DNA of 7,105 bases, taken from NCBI GenBank assembly GCA_019347785.1, contig JAHWKQ010000117.1, positions 1 through 7,105 on the forward strand. Reading direction: 5' to 3'. The position numbers and the translations under genes are program-made. The notes under the pieces are model-generated. The model had not been told where the DNA came from. It ran no database searches and worked only from the letters and a program-made list of their open reading frames with translations. This stretch comes from Actinomycetota bacterium (GTDB taxonomy: Bacteria > Actinomycetota > Nitriliruptoria > Euzebyales > Egibacteraceae). Below are positions 1 through 6,199 of the stretch, piece after piece. Each line of letters opens with the position of its first letter. The stretch's first letter is position 1.

Positions 1-576
1 GGCAGCGTGCGGCTGTTCGGAGCGGACCCCCGGGAGCTGCGGGAGCGCTGGCGGGTCGGTTACGTGCCGCAACGGCTGGGCGTCGACGCAGACTTGCCCG
101 CGACGGTCCGGGAGGTCGTGGCCGCCGGCCGGCTGGCCCGGACCGGCTGGCTCGGGCGGTTCCGGGCCCCGGACCGGCAGGCCATCGACCGGGCGCTGGA
201 GGCGGTGGCGCTGACCGACCTCCAGCGGGCCCGGCTGGGGGAGCTGTCCGGCGGCCAGCAGCAGCGGGTGTTCATCGCCAAGGCGCTGGCCGGGGAGCCT
301 GAGCTGCTCGTCCTCGACGAGCCGGTGGCCGGGGTCGACGCGGACTCGCAGCGCCGTTTCCGCGATTCGCTGATGTCCCTGCTGCGCGACCGCCACGGGG
401 CCGTGCTGCTGGTCTCGCACGAGCTGGCGTCCGTCGCCGACGACCTCGACCGGGTCGTGGTCCTCAAGCGCTCGGTGGTGTTCCAGGGACCGCCCGCGGA
501 CCTAGTCGCCAGCGGGGTGAGCCTGGGCGTGCACCGCCAGGACCTGCCCATCTGGCTGGAGGGGCTCGAGCCGTGA
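1..576 (+). CDS. znuC: Metal (zinc/manganese-type) ABC transporter ATP-binding protein, 5' truncated
   Basis: The reading frame is open from the first base and ends at TGA 574-576, giving 191 C-terminal residues of a cytoplasmic ABC ATPase that would power metal import through the adjacent permease. Visible elements, numbered from the first in-window codon: Q-loop in GYVPQ (Gln24), signature LSGGQ (82-86), Walker B LLVLDE (102-107, catalytic Glu107), D-loop AGVD (110-113) and switch His140 in SHE. The Walker A P-loop and the true start lie upstream of the window, so the GTG at base 7 is not the start. The YVPQ segment followed by a TVREVV-type helix and the C-terminal HRQDLPIWL-like tail resemble the ZnuC/MntB group. 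The 4-bp overlap with an ABC-3 permease supports this. Zinc rather than manganese is inferred from the zur gene about 3 kb away. Confidence 0.9.
   Translation, partial: GSVRLFGADPRELRERWRVGYVPQRLGVDADLPATVREVVAAGRLARTGWLGRFRAPDRQAIDRALEAVALTDLQRARLGELSGGQQQRVFIAKALAGEPELLVLDEPVAGVDADSQRRFRDSLMSLLRDRHGAVLLVSHELASVADDLDRVVVLKRSVVFQGPPADLVASGVSLGVHRQDLPIWLEGLEP
558..564 (+). promoter_or_regulatory. Shine-Dalgarno for the permease gene
   Basis: GGAGGGG lies 8 nt upstream of the GTG at 573-575, inside the last codons of the ATPase gene. It supports the GTG start and translational coupling through the GTGA overlap. Confidence 0.6.
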
Positions 577-1397
577 GCCTGCCCTCGCCGTTCGATCTGG
601 AGTTCATGCGCCTGGCGTTGCTGGCGGGGCTCGTGGTCGGCGGGTCCGCGCCGCTCATCGGCACCTTCCTCGTCCAGCGGCGCATGGCCCTCATGGGCGA
701 CGGCATCGGCCACGTCGCCTTCGCCGGCGTGGCCGGGGGCTTCCTGCTGGGCGTGTGGCCGGTCTGGAGCGCGCTGGCGGTCTCGGTCGCCGGCGCGCTG
801 TGGATCGAGCGGCTGCGATCCCGCGGCCGCGCCTCGGGGGACCTGGCCCTGGCGCTGTTCTTCTACGGCGGCATCGCGTCGGGCGTCGTCATCCTCGGGG
901 CCGCCGGGTCGCTGGACGCGAACCTGTTCGTGTACCTGTTCGGCTCGCTGCTGACGGTGACGTCCCGCGACGTGGCCGTCATGGCCCTGTTGGGCGGCGT
1001 CATCGTCGCGACCATGGCCCTGTGCGGCCGCGCGATCTTCGCCACCCTGCTCGACGAGGCGTCCGCCCGCGTGGCCGGGCTGCCGGTGGATCTGCTGAAC
1101 TCGGTGCTCGCCGCGCTCACCGCGGTGACGGTCGTGGCGGCCATGCGGGTGGTCGGCATCCTGCTCGTGGCGGCGCTGATGGTGCTGCCGGTGGCCTCGG
1201 GGCGCCACCTCGGCCGCTCGTTCAGGGCGAGCGTGGCCTGGTCGTCGGTGGTCGGCATGGCCTCGGCCCTGACCGGCCTGTTGCTGGCCTGGTACCTGGC
1301 GCTCCCGCCGGGAGGGGCGATCGTGCTCGTGGCGGCGGCCGTCTTCGCGGCCGTCTCGCTGGGCCACCGGGTGCGCGCGGGCGCAGCGGCGGCCTGA
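573..1397 (+). CDS. znuB: Metal ABC transporter permease, ABC-3 (ZnuB) family
   Basis: A 274-residue integral membrane protein, normal length for the ABC-3 family, which forms the membrane channel for zinc or manganese import. I see about eight hydrophobic segments near residues 12-34, 46-62, 64-78, 91-111, 133-157, 176-207, 220-240 and 247-264. Family landmarks are the RRMALMGDGIGHVAFAG stretch (36-52), a DEASARVAG loop (161-169) that probably contacts the ATPase, the MRVVGILLVAALMVLP helix (191-206) and the PPGG turn (245-248). The GTG start overlaps the ATPase stop (GTGA) and has a good ribosome binding site. The substrate-binding partner (ZnuA-like) is not in the window. Zinc specificity is inferred from the nearby zur gene; manganese or iron cannot be excluded from the permease alone. 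Confidence 0.9.
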   Translation: MSLPSPFDLEFMRLALLAGLVVGGSAPLIGTFLVQRRMALMGDGIGHVAFAGVAGGFLLGVWPVWSALAVSVAGALWIERLRSRGRASGDLALALFFYGGIASGVVILGAAGSLDANLFVYLFGSLLTVTSRDVAVMALLGGVIVATMALCGRAIFATLLDEASARVAGLPVDLLNSVLAALTAVTVVAAMRVVGILLVAALMVLPVASGRHLGRSFRASVAWSSVVGMASALTGLLLAWYLALPPGGAIVLVAAAVFAAVSLGHRVRAGAAAA

Positions 1398-1406
1398 CAC
1401 GCCGCA

Positions 1407-1426
1407 GCGGGGGTCCGTGGCCCCGC
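1407..1426 (+). terminator. GC-rich hairpin after the transporter operon
   Basis: GCGGGG (1407-1412) and CCCCGC (1421-1426) form a 6-bp all-GC stem with an 8-nt loop, starting 10 bp after the permease stop. There is no T-tract, as is common for actinobacterial terminators. It is a plausible stop for the transporter transcript, but short GC stems arise easily by chance here. Confidence 0.3.
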
Positions 1427-1477
1427 CGTCACCAGGGTCATGTCCGAAAGTCGCGAGTCCCCGGCGCCGCCCGCCGG

Positions 1478-1483
1478 TACAAC
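1478..1483 (+). promoter_or_regulatory. Possible -10 element for a leaderless Ada/AlkA transcript
   Basis: TACAAC ends 6 nt before the GTG at 1490, the distance expected if transcription begins at the start codon. No Shine-Dalgarno is visible before that GTG. No convincing -35 is seen near 1455-1460, as might be expected for an activator-dependent promoter. The element overlaps the small inverted repeat CCGGT/ACCGG (1474-1478 and 1484-1488). Confidence 0.25.
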
Positions 1484-1489
1484 ACCGGT

Positions 1490-2953
1490 GTGCTGCTGGA
1501 CTTCGACGCCTGCTACCGCGCGGTGCGCAGCCGCGACGCCCGCTTCGACGGCCGCTTCTACACGGCGGTGCGGTCGACCGGCGTCTACTGCCGGCCCAGC
1601 TGCCCGGCGCAGACCCCCTTGGGCCGCAACGTGCGCTTCTACCGGCACGCGGCCGCCGCCGAGCGGGCCGGCTTCCGGGCCTGCCGACGCTGCCGGCCCG
1701 ACGTGGGACCGCAGGCACCCGAGTGGGACGTCCGCGCCGACCTGGTGGGCCGGGCGCTGCGTCTGATCGCCGACGGCGTCGTGGATTCGGAGGGCGTGGA
1801 TGGCCTGGCCCGGCGGCTGTCGGTGGGCCGGCGCCATCTGCACCGGCTGTTCGTCGCCGAGGTCGGGGTGGGGCCGCTCGCGGTGGCCCGCACCAACCGC
1901 GCCCACCTGGCACGGCGGCTGCTGGACGACACCTCCCTGCCCGTCGCCCGGGTCGCCTTCGCGGCCGGCTTCTCCAGCGTGCGCCAGTTCAACGCGACCG
2001 TGCGCGCCGTCTACGGGCGCACACCCACCGGCCTGCGTGCGCCGGACCGGCCGGCGGCCCCACGCCGGTTGGCGCTGCGGCTGGCCTTCCGCGCGCCGCT
2101 GCGCGTGGACGACCTGCTCGACTTCCTGCGCCGTCGGGCCCTGCCCGGCGTGGAGCACGTCGACGGGGCGTGCTACCGGCGGACCATCCGCACGGCCGGC
2201 GGCGGGGGCGTGCTGGAGCTGGAGCCCGTCGGGGACGACGACGTCGTCTGGCTGCGGCTGCGGAGCGAGGACCCGCGGGCCCTGGCGCCGGCCGCGCAGC
2301 GCTCCCGGCGACTGCTGGATCTGGAGGCCGACACCGGCGTCATCGAGGGCGCGCTGAGCGACGACCCGCTGCTGGCGCCGCTCGTGGCGTGCCGACCCGG
2401 GCTGCGGCTGCCGGGGGCGTTCGACGGGTTCGAGCAGGCCGTGCGGGCCGTCGTCGGACAGCAGGTGTCCGTCCAGGCCGCGACGGCGGTGGCCGGGCGG
2501 CTGGTCGCCGCGCTGGGCGAGCCGCTGACCTCCCCGGTGGGCGAGCTGACCCACCTGTTCCCGCTGCCCGGGCGGGTCGCCGACGCCGACCTGGACGGCC
2601 TGGGCATGCCGCGCCGACGCGCGGAGACCATTCGGGGCCTGGCCGCCGCGGTGCGCGACGGCGAGGTGGTGCTGGACGGCTCCGTCGATCCGGACGAGGC
2701 GAGCGCCGCGCTGCTGGCGCTGCCGGGGGTCGGGCCCTGGACCGTGGCGTCCATCCGCATGCGCGCGCTGCGGGACCCCGACGCCCTGCCCGCCGGTGAC
2801 CTGGGACTGCGCCGTGCGCTCGCCGACGACCGCGGAGCAGCCACGCCGGCGCGGGTGCGCGCCCGCGCCCAGCGGTGGCGCCCGTGGCGCGGCTACGCGG
2901 CCATGCACCTGTGGGCCGACCTGTCCGGCTCCCGAGGAGAGGACCGCCGATGA
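1490..2953 (+). CDS. alkA: Fused Ada regulatory domain and AlkA DNA-3-methyladenine glycosylase
   Basis: A 487-residue fusion for the adaptive response to alkylating agents. Residues 1-75 are the Ada zinc domain, with Cys34, Cys38, Cys65 and Cys68 spaced as Cys38/42/69/72 of E. coli Ada. Cys34 (in GVYCRPSC) would accept methyl groups from phosphotriesters. Residues about 80-184 form an AraC-type DNA-binding domain with two helix-turn-helix units (near 104-124 and 150-172). Residues about 195-310 match the AlkA N-terminal fold. The rest is a HhH-GPD glycosylase with GQQVS (323-327), the hairpin LPGVGP (411-416) and catalytic Asp437 in GDLGLR. GTG 1490 is chosen because homologues begin at LDFDACYRAV and no other in-frame start lies nearby. 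The Ada methyltransferase domain is absent and is supplied by the next gene. M. tuberculosis has the same arrangement (ada/alkA next to ogt). It is probably autoregulated by methylated Cys34. Confidence 0.93.
   Translation: MLLDFDACYRAVRSRDARFDGRFYTAVRSTGVYCRPSCPAQTPLGRNVRFYRHAAAAERAGFRACRRCRPDVGPQAPEWDVRADLVGRALRLIADGVVDSEGVDGLARRLSVGRRHLHRLFVAEVGVGPLAVARTNRAHLARRLLDDTSLPVARVAFAAGFSSVRQFNATVRAVYGRTPTGLRAPDRPAAPRRLALRLAFRAPLRVDDLLDFLRRRALPGVEHVDGACYRRTIRTAGGGGVLELEPVGDDDVVWLRLRSEDPRALAPAAQRSRRLLDLEADTGVIEGALSDDPLLAPLVACRPGLRLPGAFDGFEQAVRAVVGQQVSVQAATAVAGRLVAALGEPLTSPVGELTHLFPLPGRVADADLDGLGMPRRRAETIRGLAAAVRDGEVVLDGSVDPDEASAALLALPGVGPWTVASIRMRALRDPDALPAGDLGLRRALADDRGAATPARVRARAQRWRPWRGYAAMHLWADLSGSRGEDRR
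2934..2943 (+). promoter_or_regulatory. Shine-Dalgarno for ogt
   Basis: The purine-rich stretch GAGGAGAGGA ends 6 nt before ATG 2950. It selects that ATG over the in-frame ATG at 2974 and lies inside the last codons of the Ada/AlkA gene, so translation is probably coupled. Confidence 0.7.
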
Positions 2954-3477
2954 CCACGATCGAGACCACGACGATGACGACGCCGGTGGGCCCGTTGACG
3001 CTGCTCGCCGCCGAGGGCGCGCTGGTGGCGGCAGGCTTCACCGGGGACGCCGGCGACCTGCGGTCACGCCTGCGTTCGCCGTTGCGCGACGCGCCGCTGC
3101 GTCGCCTGGCGGGCCTCGGGGACCTGTCGGGGGCCCTGGCCTCCTACTTCGACGGCGACCTGGGCGCGCCGACACGTGTGCCGGCCGTGCAGACGGGCAC
3201 CGTGGGGCAGCGGCGCGTGTGGGAGGTCCTGCGCGCCCTCCCGCCCGGGCGAACCGTCACCTACGCGCGGCTGGCGTCCCAGGCGGGCTACGCCGGCGCG
3301 GCGCGTGCGGCCGGCGCCGCGTGTGGCGCCAACCTCCTCGCGCCGGTCGTGCCCTGTCACCGGGCGGTCCGCAGCGACGGCACCATGGGCGGCTACGCCT
3401 ACGGGCCGCCCGTCAAGCGGTGGCTACTGGACCACGAGCGGCGTCACGTCGACCGGGACGTCCGATCCCCTGCATGA
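2950..3477 (+). CDS. ogt: Methylated-DNA--protein-cysteine methyltransferase
   Basis: A 175-residue suicide repair enzyme that transfers alkyl groups from O6-alkylguanine (and O4-alkylthymine) in DNA to its own cysteine. Residues about 9-80 are the variable N-terminal domain, with TPVGPLTLLA and ASYFDGDL as family landmarks. Residues about 84-165 are the conserved DNA-binding and catalytic domain: GQRRVWEVL, Tyr105 in TVTYARLA, the Arg119 finger in AARAAG, Asn128, the acceptor Cys136 in PCHR, and GGYAYG (147-152) before the KRWLLDHE helix. All expected active-site residues are present. The start overlaps the upstream stop (ATGA), making a two-gene operon that together covers the functions of E. 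coli Ada plus AlkA. The last 34 bp overlap, on the opposite strand, the end of the oxidoreductase gene. Confidence 0.95.
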   Translation: MTTIETTTMTTPVGPLTLLAAEGALVAAGFTGDAGDLRSRLRSPLRDAPLRRLAGLGDLSGALASYFDGDLGAPTRVPAVQTGTVGQRRVWEVLRALPPGRTVTYARLASQAGYAGAARAAGAACGANLLAPVVPCHRAVRSDGTMGGYAYGPPVKRWLLDHERRHVDRDVRSPA

Positions 3478-4049
3478 GCGTCGGCCGGCTCCCCTGAGCC
3501 GGCGGTGTCGATTCGGGTGAGCAGGGCGCGGGTGCTCTCGTCGACGGCGTCGCGCTCCTGTTCGCCTGGACGCAGGCGCGTCGGCCGGACGGGTCCAGGC
3601 GCTCCTGGGGGACGCCGGGTGAGCTCCCGGGCGGCCAGGCGACCGAGGACCGGCGCGAAGTGCACGGCGCTGTGGGAGACGACCGCGTACAGGTTGTCCA
3701 GGCCCGGGAGGAGGCCGACGACCTGAAGGCCGTCGGGCGGGACGGGGCGGACGCCGACGCACGGACTGGACCGCGGCGGGGGCGGCCCGACGAGCAGGGC
3801 CCGGGCACGCTCCAGCAGACGCATCGCCCCCCGCGCTGCAGCGACGTGTGCTCGCGCGCTCGCCACGCTCAGGTCGAACAGGACCCGCGGCGTCTTGACC
3901 CGGGTGATGTCGACGGCAAGCGTCGCCCCGGACGTGCCGCCCGCGACCTGGCCGCCGTCGAGCACCGTGACCTGCGCACCCGCCTCGGTCAGCCCGTAGG
4001 CGGTCGCAGCTCCGACGACGCCGGCCCCCACGACCACGACGTCCGGCAT
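3444..4049 (-). CDS. FAD-dependent oxidoreductase (DAO family), internally deleted, probably a remnant
   Basis: A 201-residue open frame on the minus strand. Residues 1-70 match the start of glycine/D-amino-acid oxidase family proteins: the dinucleotide fold GAGVVG (8-13), an acidic end of beta-2 (Asp31), GGTSGATLA (37-45) and the KTPRVLFDLSVASARAH segment. Residues about 77-160 match the family C terminus: RLLERARALL, CVGVRPVPPDG (97-107), VVSHSAVHFAPVLGRLAARELT and RPTRLRP. Family members are usually near 370 residues. The middle, which carries most of the substrate-binding domain, is missing across a junction near residues 70-77 (bases 3820-3842) with the frame kept. About 40 further residues follow the usual end. 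ATG 4047-4049 lies 12 bp after the zur stop and has no clear ribosome binding site. An active oxidase is unlikely; it may be a pseudogene that is still open. Confidence 0.6.
   Translation of the reverse strand: MPDVVVVGAGVVGAATAYGLTEAGAQVTVLDGGQVAGGTSGATLAVDITRVKTPRVLFDLSVASARAHVAAARGAMRLLERARALLVGPPPPRSSPCVGVRPVPPDGLQVVGLLPGLDNLYAVVSHSAVHFAPVLGRLAARELTRRPPGAPGPVRPTRLRPGEQERDAVDESTRALLTRIDTAGSGEPADAHAGDRTSRST
3484..3503. terminator. Possible bidirectional terminator hairpin between convergent genes
   Basis: GCCGGCTC (3484-3491) and GAGCCGGC (3496-3503) form a perfect 8-bp stem with a 4-nt loop, starting 7 bp after the ogt stop. The element is palindromic, so it folds on both transcripts. It lies inside the last codons of the minus-strand oxidoreductase frame. 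There is no T-tract on either side. Confidence 0.5.
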
Positions 4050-4061
4050 CGCGGGGGCCGG

Positions 4062-4475
4062 TCAGCGGCAGCGGGAGCAGATGCCGAAGATGTCCGCGCG
4101 GTGCCCGGTGACCTCGTAGCCGTGGCGGTCGGCGACCTGGGCCACCCAGCGCTCCACCTCCGCGGCGGGGATCTCCTCGACGGTGTTGCACGTCTCGCAC
4201 ACCAGATGGTGGTGGTGGACGTCGCCGCAGAGGCGGAAGGCCTGCTCCCCGTCCCGGTTGAACACGTCGAGGAAGCCCGCGTCGGCCAGCGCCGTCACCG
4301 TCCGGTACACGGTCGTCAGCCCGATCGGCTCCCCCGCCTGGCGCAACTGCATGTGCAGTTCCTGGGCCGTCACGGCCTCCGGGCGCCCGCGCAGCGAGTC
4401 CAACACCGTCAGGCGCTGGCGGGTCGCCCGCAGGCCCGCGTCGCGCAGCGCCCGATCGGTCGTCGTCGTGTCCAC
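4062..4475 (-). CDS. zur: Zinc-responsive Fur-family repressor Zur
   Basis: A 137-residue dimeric repressor. Residues about 1-85 are the winged helix, with the recognition helix in GLTTVYRTVTAL (52-63). The rest is the metal-binding dimerization domain. The structural zinc site is Cys93, Cys96, Cys133 and Cys136. Asp70, Cys83, His88 and His90 fit the regulatory site of M. tuberculosis Zur (FurB), and His87, His89, Glu108 and His125 fit its third site (comparison from memory). A Cys before the HHHH motif favours Zur over ferric Fur. When zinc-loaded it should repress uptake genes such as the znuCB-like pair. GTG 4473-4475 is chosen because an in-frame TAG at 4485-4487 blocks extension and an AGGA sits 7 nt upstream. 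The nearby ATG at 4481-4483 is out of frame. The gene starts 33 bp after the acetolactate synthase-like gene. Confidence 0.88.
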   Translation of the reverse strand: MDTTTTDRALRDAGLRATRQRLTVLDSLRGRPEAVTAQELHMQLRQAGEPIGLTTVYRTVTALADAGFLDVFNRDGEQAFRLCGDVHHHHLVCETCNTVEEIPAAEVERWVAQVADRHGYEVTGHRADIFGICSRCR

Positions 4476-4482
4476 CAGCGCA

Positions 4483-4486
4483 TCCT
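4483..4486 (-). promoter_or_regulatory. Shine-Dalgarno for zur
   Basis: AGGA on the minus strand, 7 nt before the GTG at 4473-4475. It supports this start over the out-of-frame ATG that lies closer to it. Confidence 0.5.
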
Positions 4487-4508
4487 AGCGGCGCCGGGTG
4501 GGGACGGC

Positions 4509-6146
4509 TCAGGTGGCGGCCGTGTCCGCCCCGAGCTCCTCGGCGATCGCGACGTCCACCGAGTAGTCGATCGGCAGGACGATCAGCGAGGGCAGGTCGA
4601 GCTCCAGCGCCTCGCGCAACCGGGCGGCGAGCTCGCCGGCGGATTCGCAGCGCCACGCCCGCAGCCCGAACGCCCGGGCCAGGCCGACGAAGTCGGGGTT
4701 GCCGAAGTCGGTTCCGAAGTGGCGGCCGAACTTCTGCTCCTGGTGGCGGACGATCGAGCCGTAGGCCTGGTCCTCCCAGACCACGTTGACGAACGGCGTC
4801 CGCAGCCGCACCGCGGTCTCCAGCTCGGCGGCGTTCATCAGGAAGCCGCCGTCGCCGGACACGGCGACGACCCGGCGCTCGGGGTGGACGAGCTTGGCGG
4901 CGATGGCGGCGGGGACCGCGAAGCCCATGCCCGCCAGGCCGTTGGCGATCAGCACCGACTGGGGCTCCAGCGCGGGGAACATCCGCCCGATCCACAGCTT
5001 GTGCAGCCCGACGTCGGACACCAGGATGTCGTGGCGTCCCAGGGCCCGGCGCAGCTCCCACAGCACCCGGGGCGGCTGCAGCGGCGTGTCGGGATCGTCC
5101 CCGGCCCGGTCGAAGCGCCCGATCGTGACCTCGCGCAGCCGCGTCGACCCGCCGGGGTAGGGCAGGCGCCCGACCTGCTCGGAGAGTCGCCGCAGGCTGT
5201 CGGCGAGGTCACCGACGAGCTCGATTTCCGGGATGAAGGCGTCGTCGATCTCCGCCGGCAGCGAGTCGATGCAGACGATCCGCTTGTCGTGGTCCGGATT
5301 CCAGTGGGCGGGGGCGTGCTCGACCAGGTCGTAGCCGATCGTCACCACGACGTCGGCCGCGCCGAAGCCGGCCATCTCGTAGTCGCCGGCCTGCAGCCCG
5401 ACCGCCCCGAGCGACTCGTCGTCGTAGGTGTCCAACAGCCCCTTGCCCATGAAGGTCTTGGCGACCCGCAGGCCGGTCGAGTGGGCGAACTCCCGCAGCG
5501 CCTCGGCCGCCTGGGCGCGGACGACACCGTTGCCCGCCAGGGCGATCGGGCTGGTCGCCTGCGAGAGGAGCCGGGCCGCGCGGGAGACGTCCTCCGGGCG
5601 GGCCTGCGGCCGGCCGGCCGCGTGGCGTGGCAGCGGCGCCGCGTCGAGTCCGGTCTCCAGCACGCCCTCGGGCAGCTCGATGTGGGTCGCGCCCGGCTTG
5701 TCGGCCTCGGCGAGCTTGAAGGCCTTGCGGACGAGCTCGGGTGCGATGACCGGGTCAGACAGCCGGCCGTTCCACTTCGTGATGGGCTGCATCAGGCGCA
5801 CGACGTCGATGTGCTGGTGGGACTCCTTGTGCATGCGCTCCTGGCCGGCCTGCCCGGTCAGGGCGACCAGCGGCGCCCGGTCGAGGAAGGCGTCGGCCAC
5901 GCCGGTGGCCAGGTTGGTCGCCCCCGGGCCGAGCGTGCCCAGGCACACGCCCGCCCGGCCGGTCAGGCGCCCGTAGACGCCGGCCATGAACGCGGCCGCC
6001 TGCTCGTGGCGGACCGGGACGAACTCGACCGACGACCGCGACAGCGACTCGTTCAGGTCGAGCGTCTCCTCGCCGGGGATGCCGAAGACCCAGCGGGCCC
6101 CCTCCGCCTCCAGGCACTCAACGACCACGTCGGACACCTTGCGCAT
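4509..6146 (-). CDS. Acetolactate synthase-like thiamine-diphosphate enzyme
   Basis: A 545-residue full-length cytoplasmic ThDP enzyme whose expected reaction is joining two pyruvates into acetolactate with loss of CO2. The N-terminal domain (about 1-170) has FGIPGEE (21-27), catalytic Glu48 in RHEQAAAF, GTLGPGATNL (70-79) and the TGQ segment (97-99). The central domain (about 185-330) is the FAD/nucleotide-type fold. The C-terminal ThDP domain (about 355-530) has NGLAGMGFAVPAAIAAK and GDGGF (431-435). It resembles the single-subunit, catabolic-like branch of the family (FGIPGEE start, VLPIDYS end) more than classical IlvB, and no small regulatory subunit gene is present here. The usual Asn metal ligand after GDG appears as Glu458 in WEDQAYG. 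ATG 6144-6146 has GGAAGG 9 nt upstream. It lies upstream of zur and may be cotranscribed with it. Another substrate, such as a different 2-oxo acid, is possible. Confidence 0.85.
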   Translation of the reverse strand: MRKVSDVVVECLEAEGARWVFGIPGEETLDLNESLSRSSVEFVPVRHEQAAAFMAGVYGRLTGRAGVCLGTLGPGATNLATGVADAFLDRAPLVALTGQAGQERMHKESHQHIDVVRLMQPITKWNGRLSDPVIAPELVRKAFKLAEADKPGATHIELPEGVLETGLDAAPLPRHAAGRPQARPEDVSRAARLLSQATSPIALAGNGVVRAQAAEALREFAHSTGLRVAKTFMGKGLLDTYDDESLGAVGLQAGDYEMAGFGAADVVVTIGYDLVEHAPAHWNPDHDKRIVCIDSLPAEIDDAFIPEIELVGDLADSLRRLSEQVGRLPYPGGSTRLREVTIGRFDRAGDDPDTPLQPPRVLWELRRALGRHDILVSDVGLHKLWIGRMFPALEPQSVLIANGLAGMGFAVPAAIAAKLVHPERRVVAVSGDGGFLMNAAELETAVRLRTPFVNVVWEDQAYGSIVRHQEQKFGRHFGTDFGNPDFVGLARAFGLRAWRCESAGELAARLREALELDLPSLIVLPIDYSVDVAIAEELGADTAAT

Positions 6147-6155
6147 CCCGCACCG

Positions 6156-6161
6156 CCTTCC
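6156..6161 (-). promoter_or_regulatory. Shine-Dalgarno for the acetolactate synthase-like gene
   Basis: GGAAGG on the minus strand, 9 nt before the ATG at 6144-6146. It supports the chosen start. Confidence 0.6.
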
Positions 6162-6199
6162 ACGCGGGACCGAGCGGTCGCCCTCCGCGGCCGCCTCCC

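Noticed and set aside
755..1489. Upstream in-frame extension of the Ada/AlkA gene
   Set aside because: The frame is open upstream, but it overlaps the permease gene and encodes Arg/Gly-rich sequence without family similarity. Homologues start at the LDFDACYRAV segment encoded from 1490.
60..1913. 617-codon minus-strand open frame
   Set aside because: Low-complexity Arg/Gly/Pro/His product antisense to clearly functional transporter genes.
863..2908. 681-codon minus-strand open frame
   Set aside because: Antisense to the permease and Ada/AlkA genes. It has no recognisable domain and a biased His/Arg/Gly/Gln composition, and the plus-strand proteins have complete motif sets.
4481..4483. ATG on the minus strand just upstream of zur as its start
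   Set aside because: It is out of frame with the Zur protein. The frame is closed by TAG at 4485-4487, leaving GTG 4473-4475 (or a CTG) as the start.
6187..6194. GCGGCCGC palindrome in the potD gap
   Set aside because: A short all-GC palindrome is expected by chance; no further symmetry or repeat supports a binding site.
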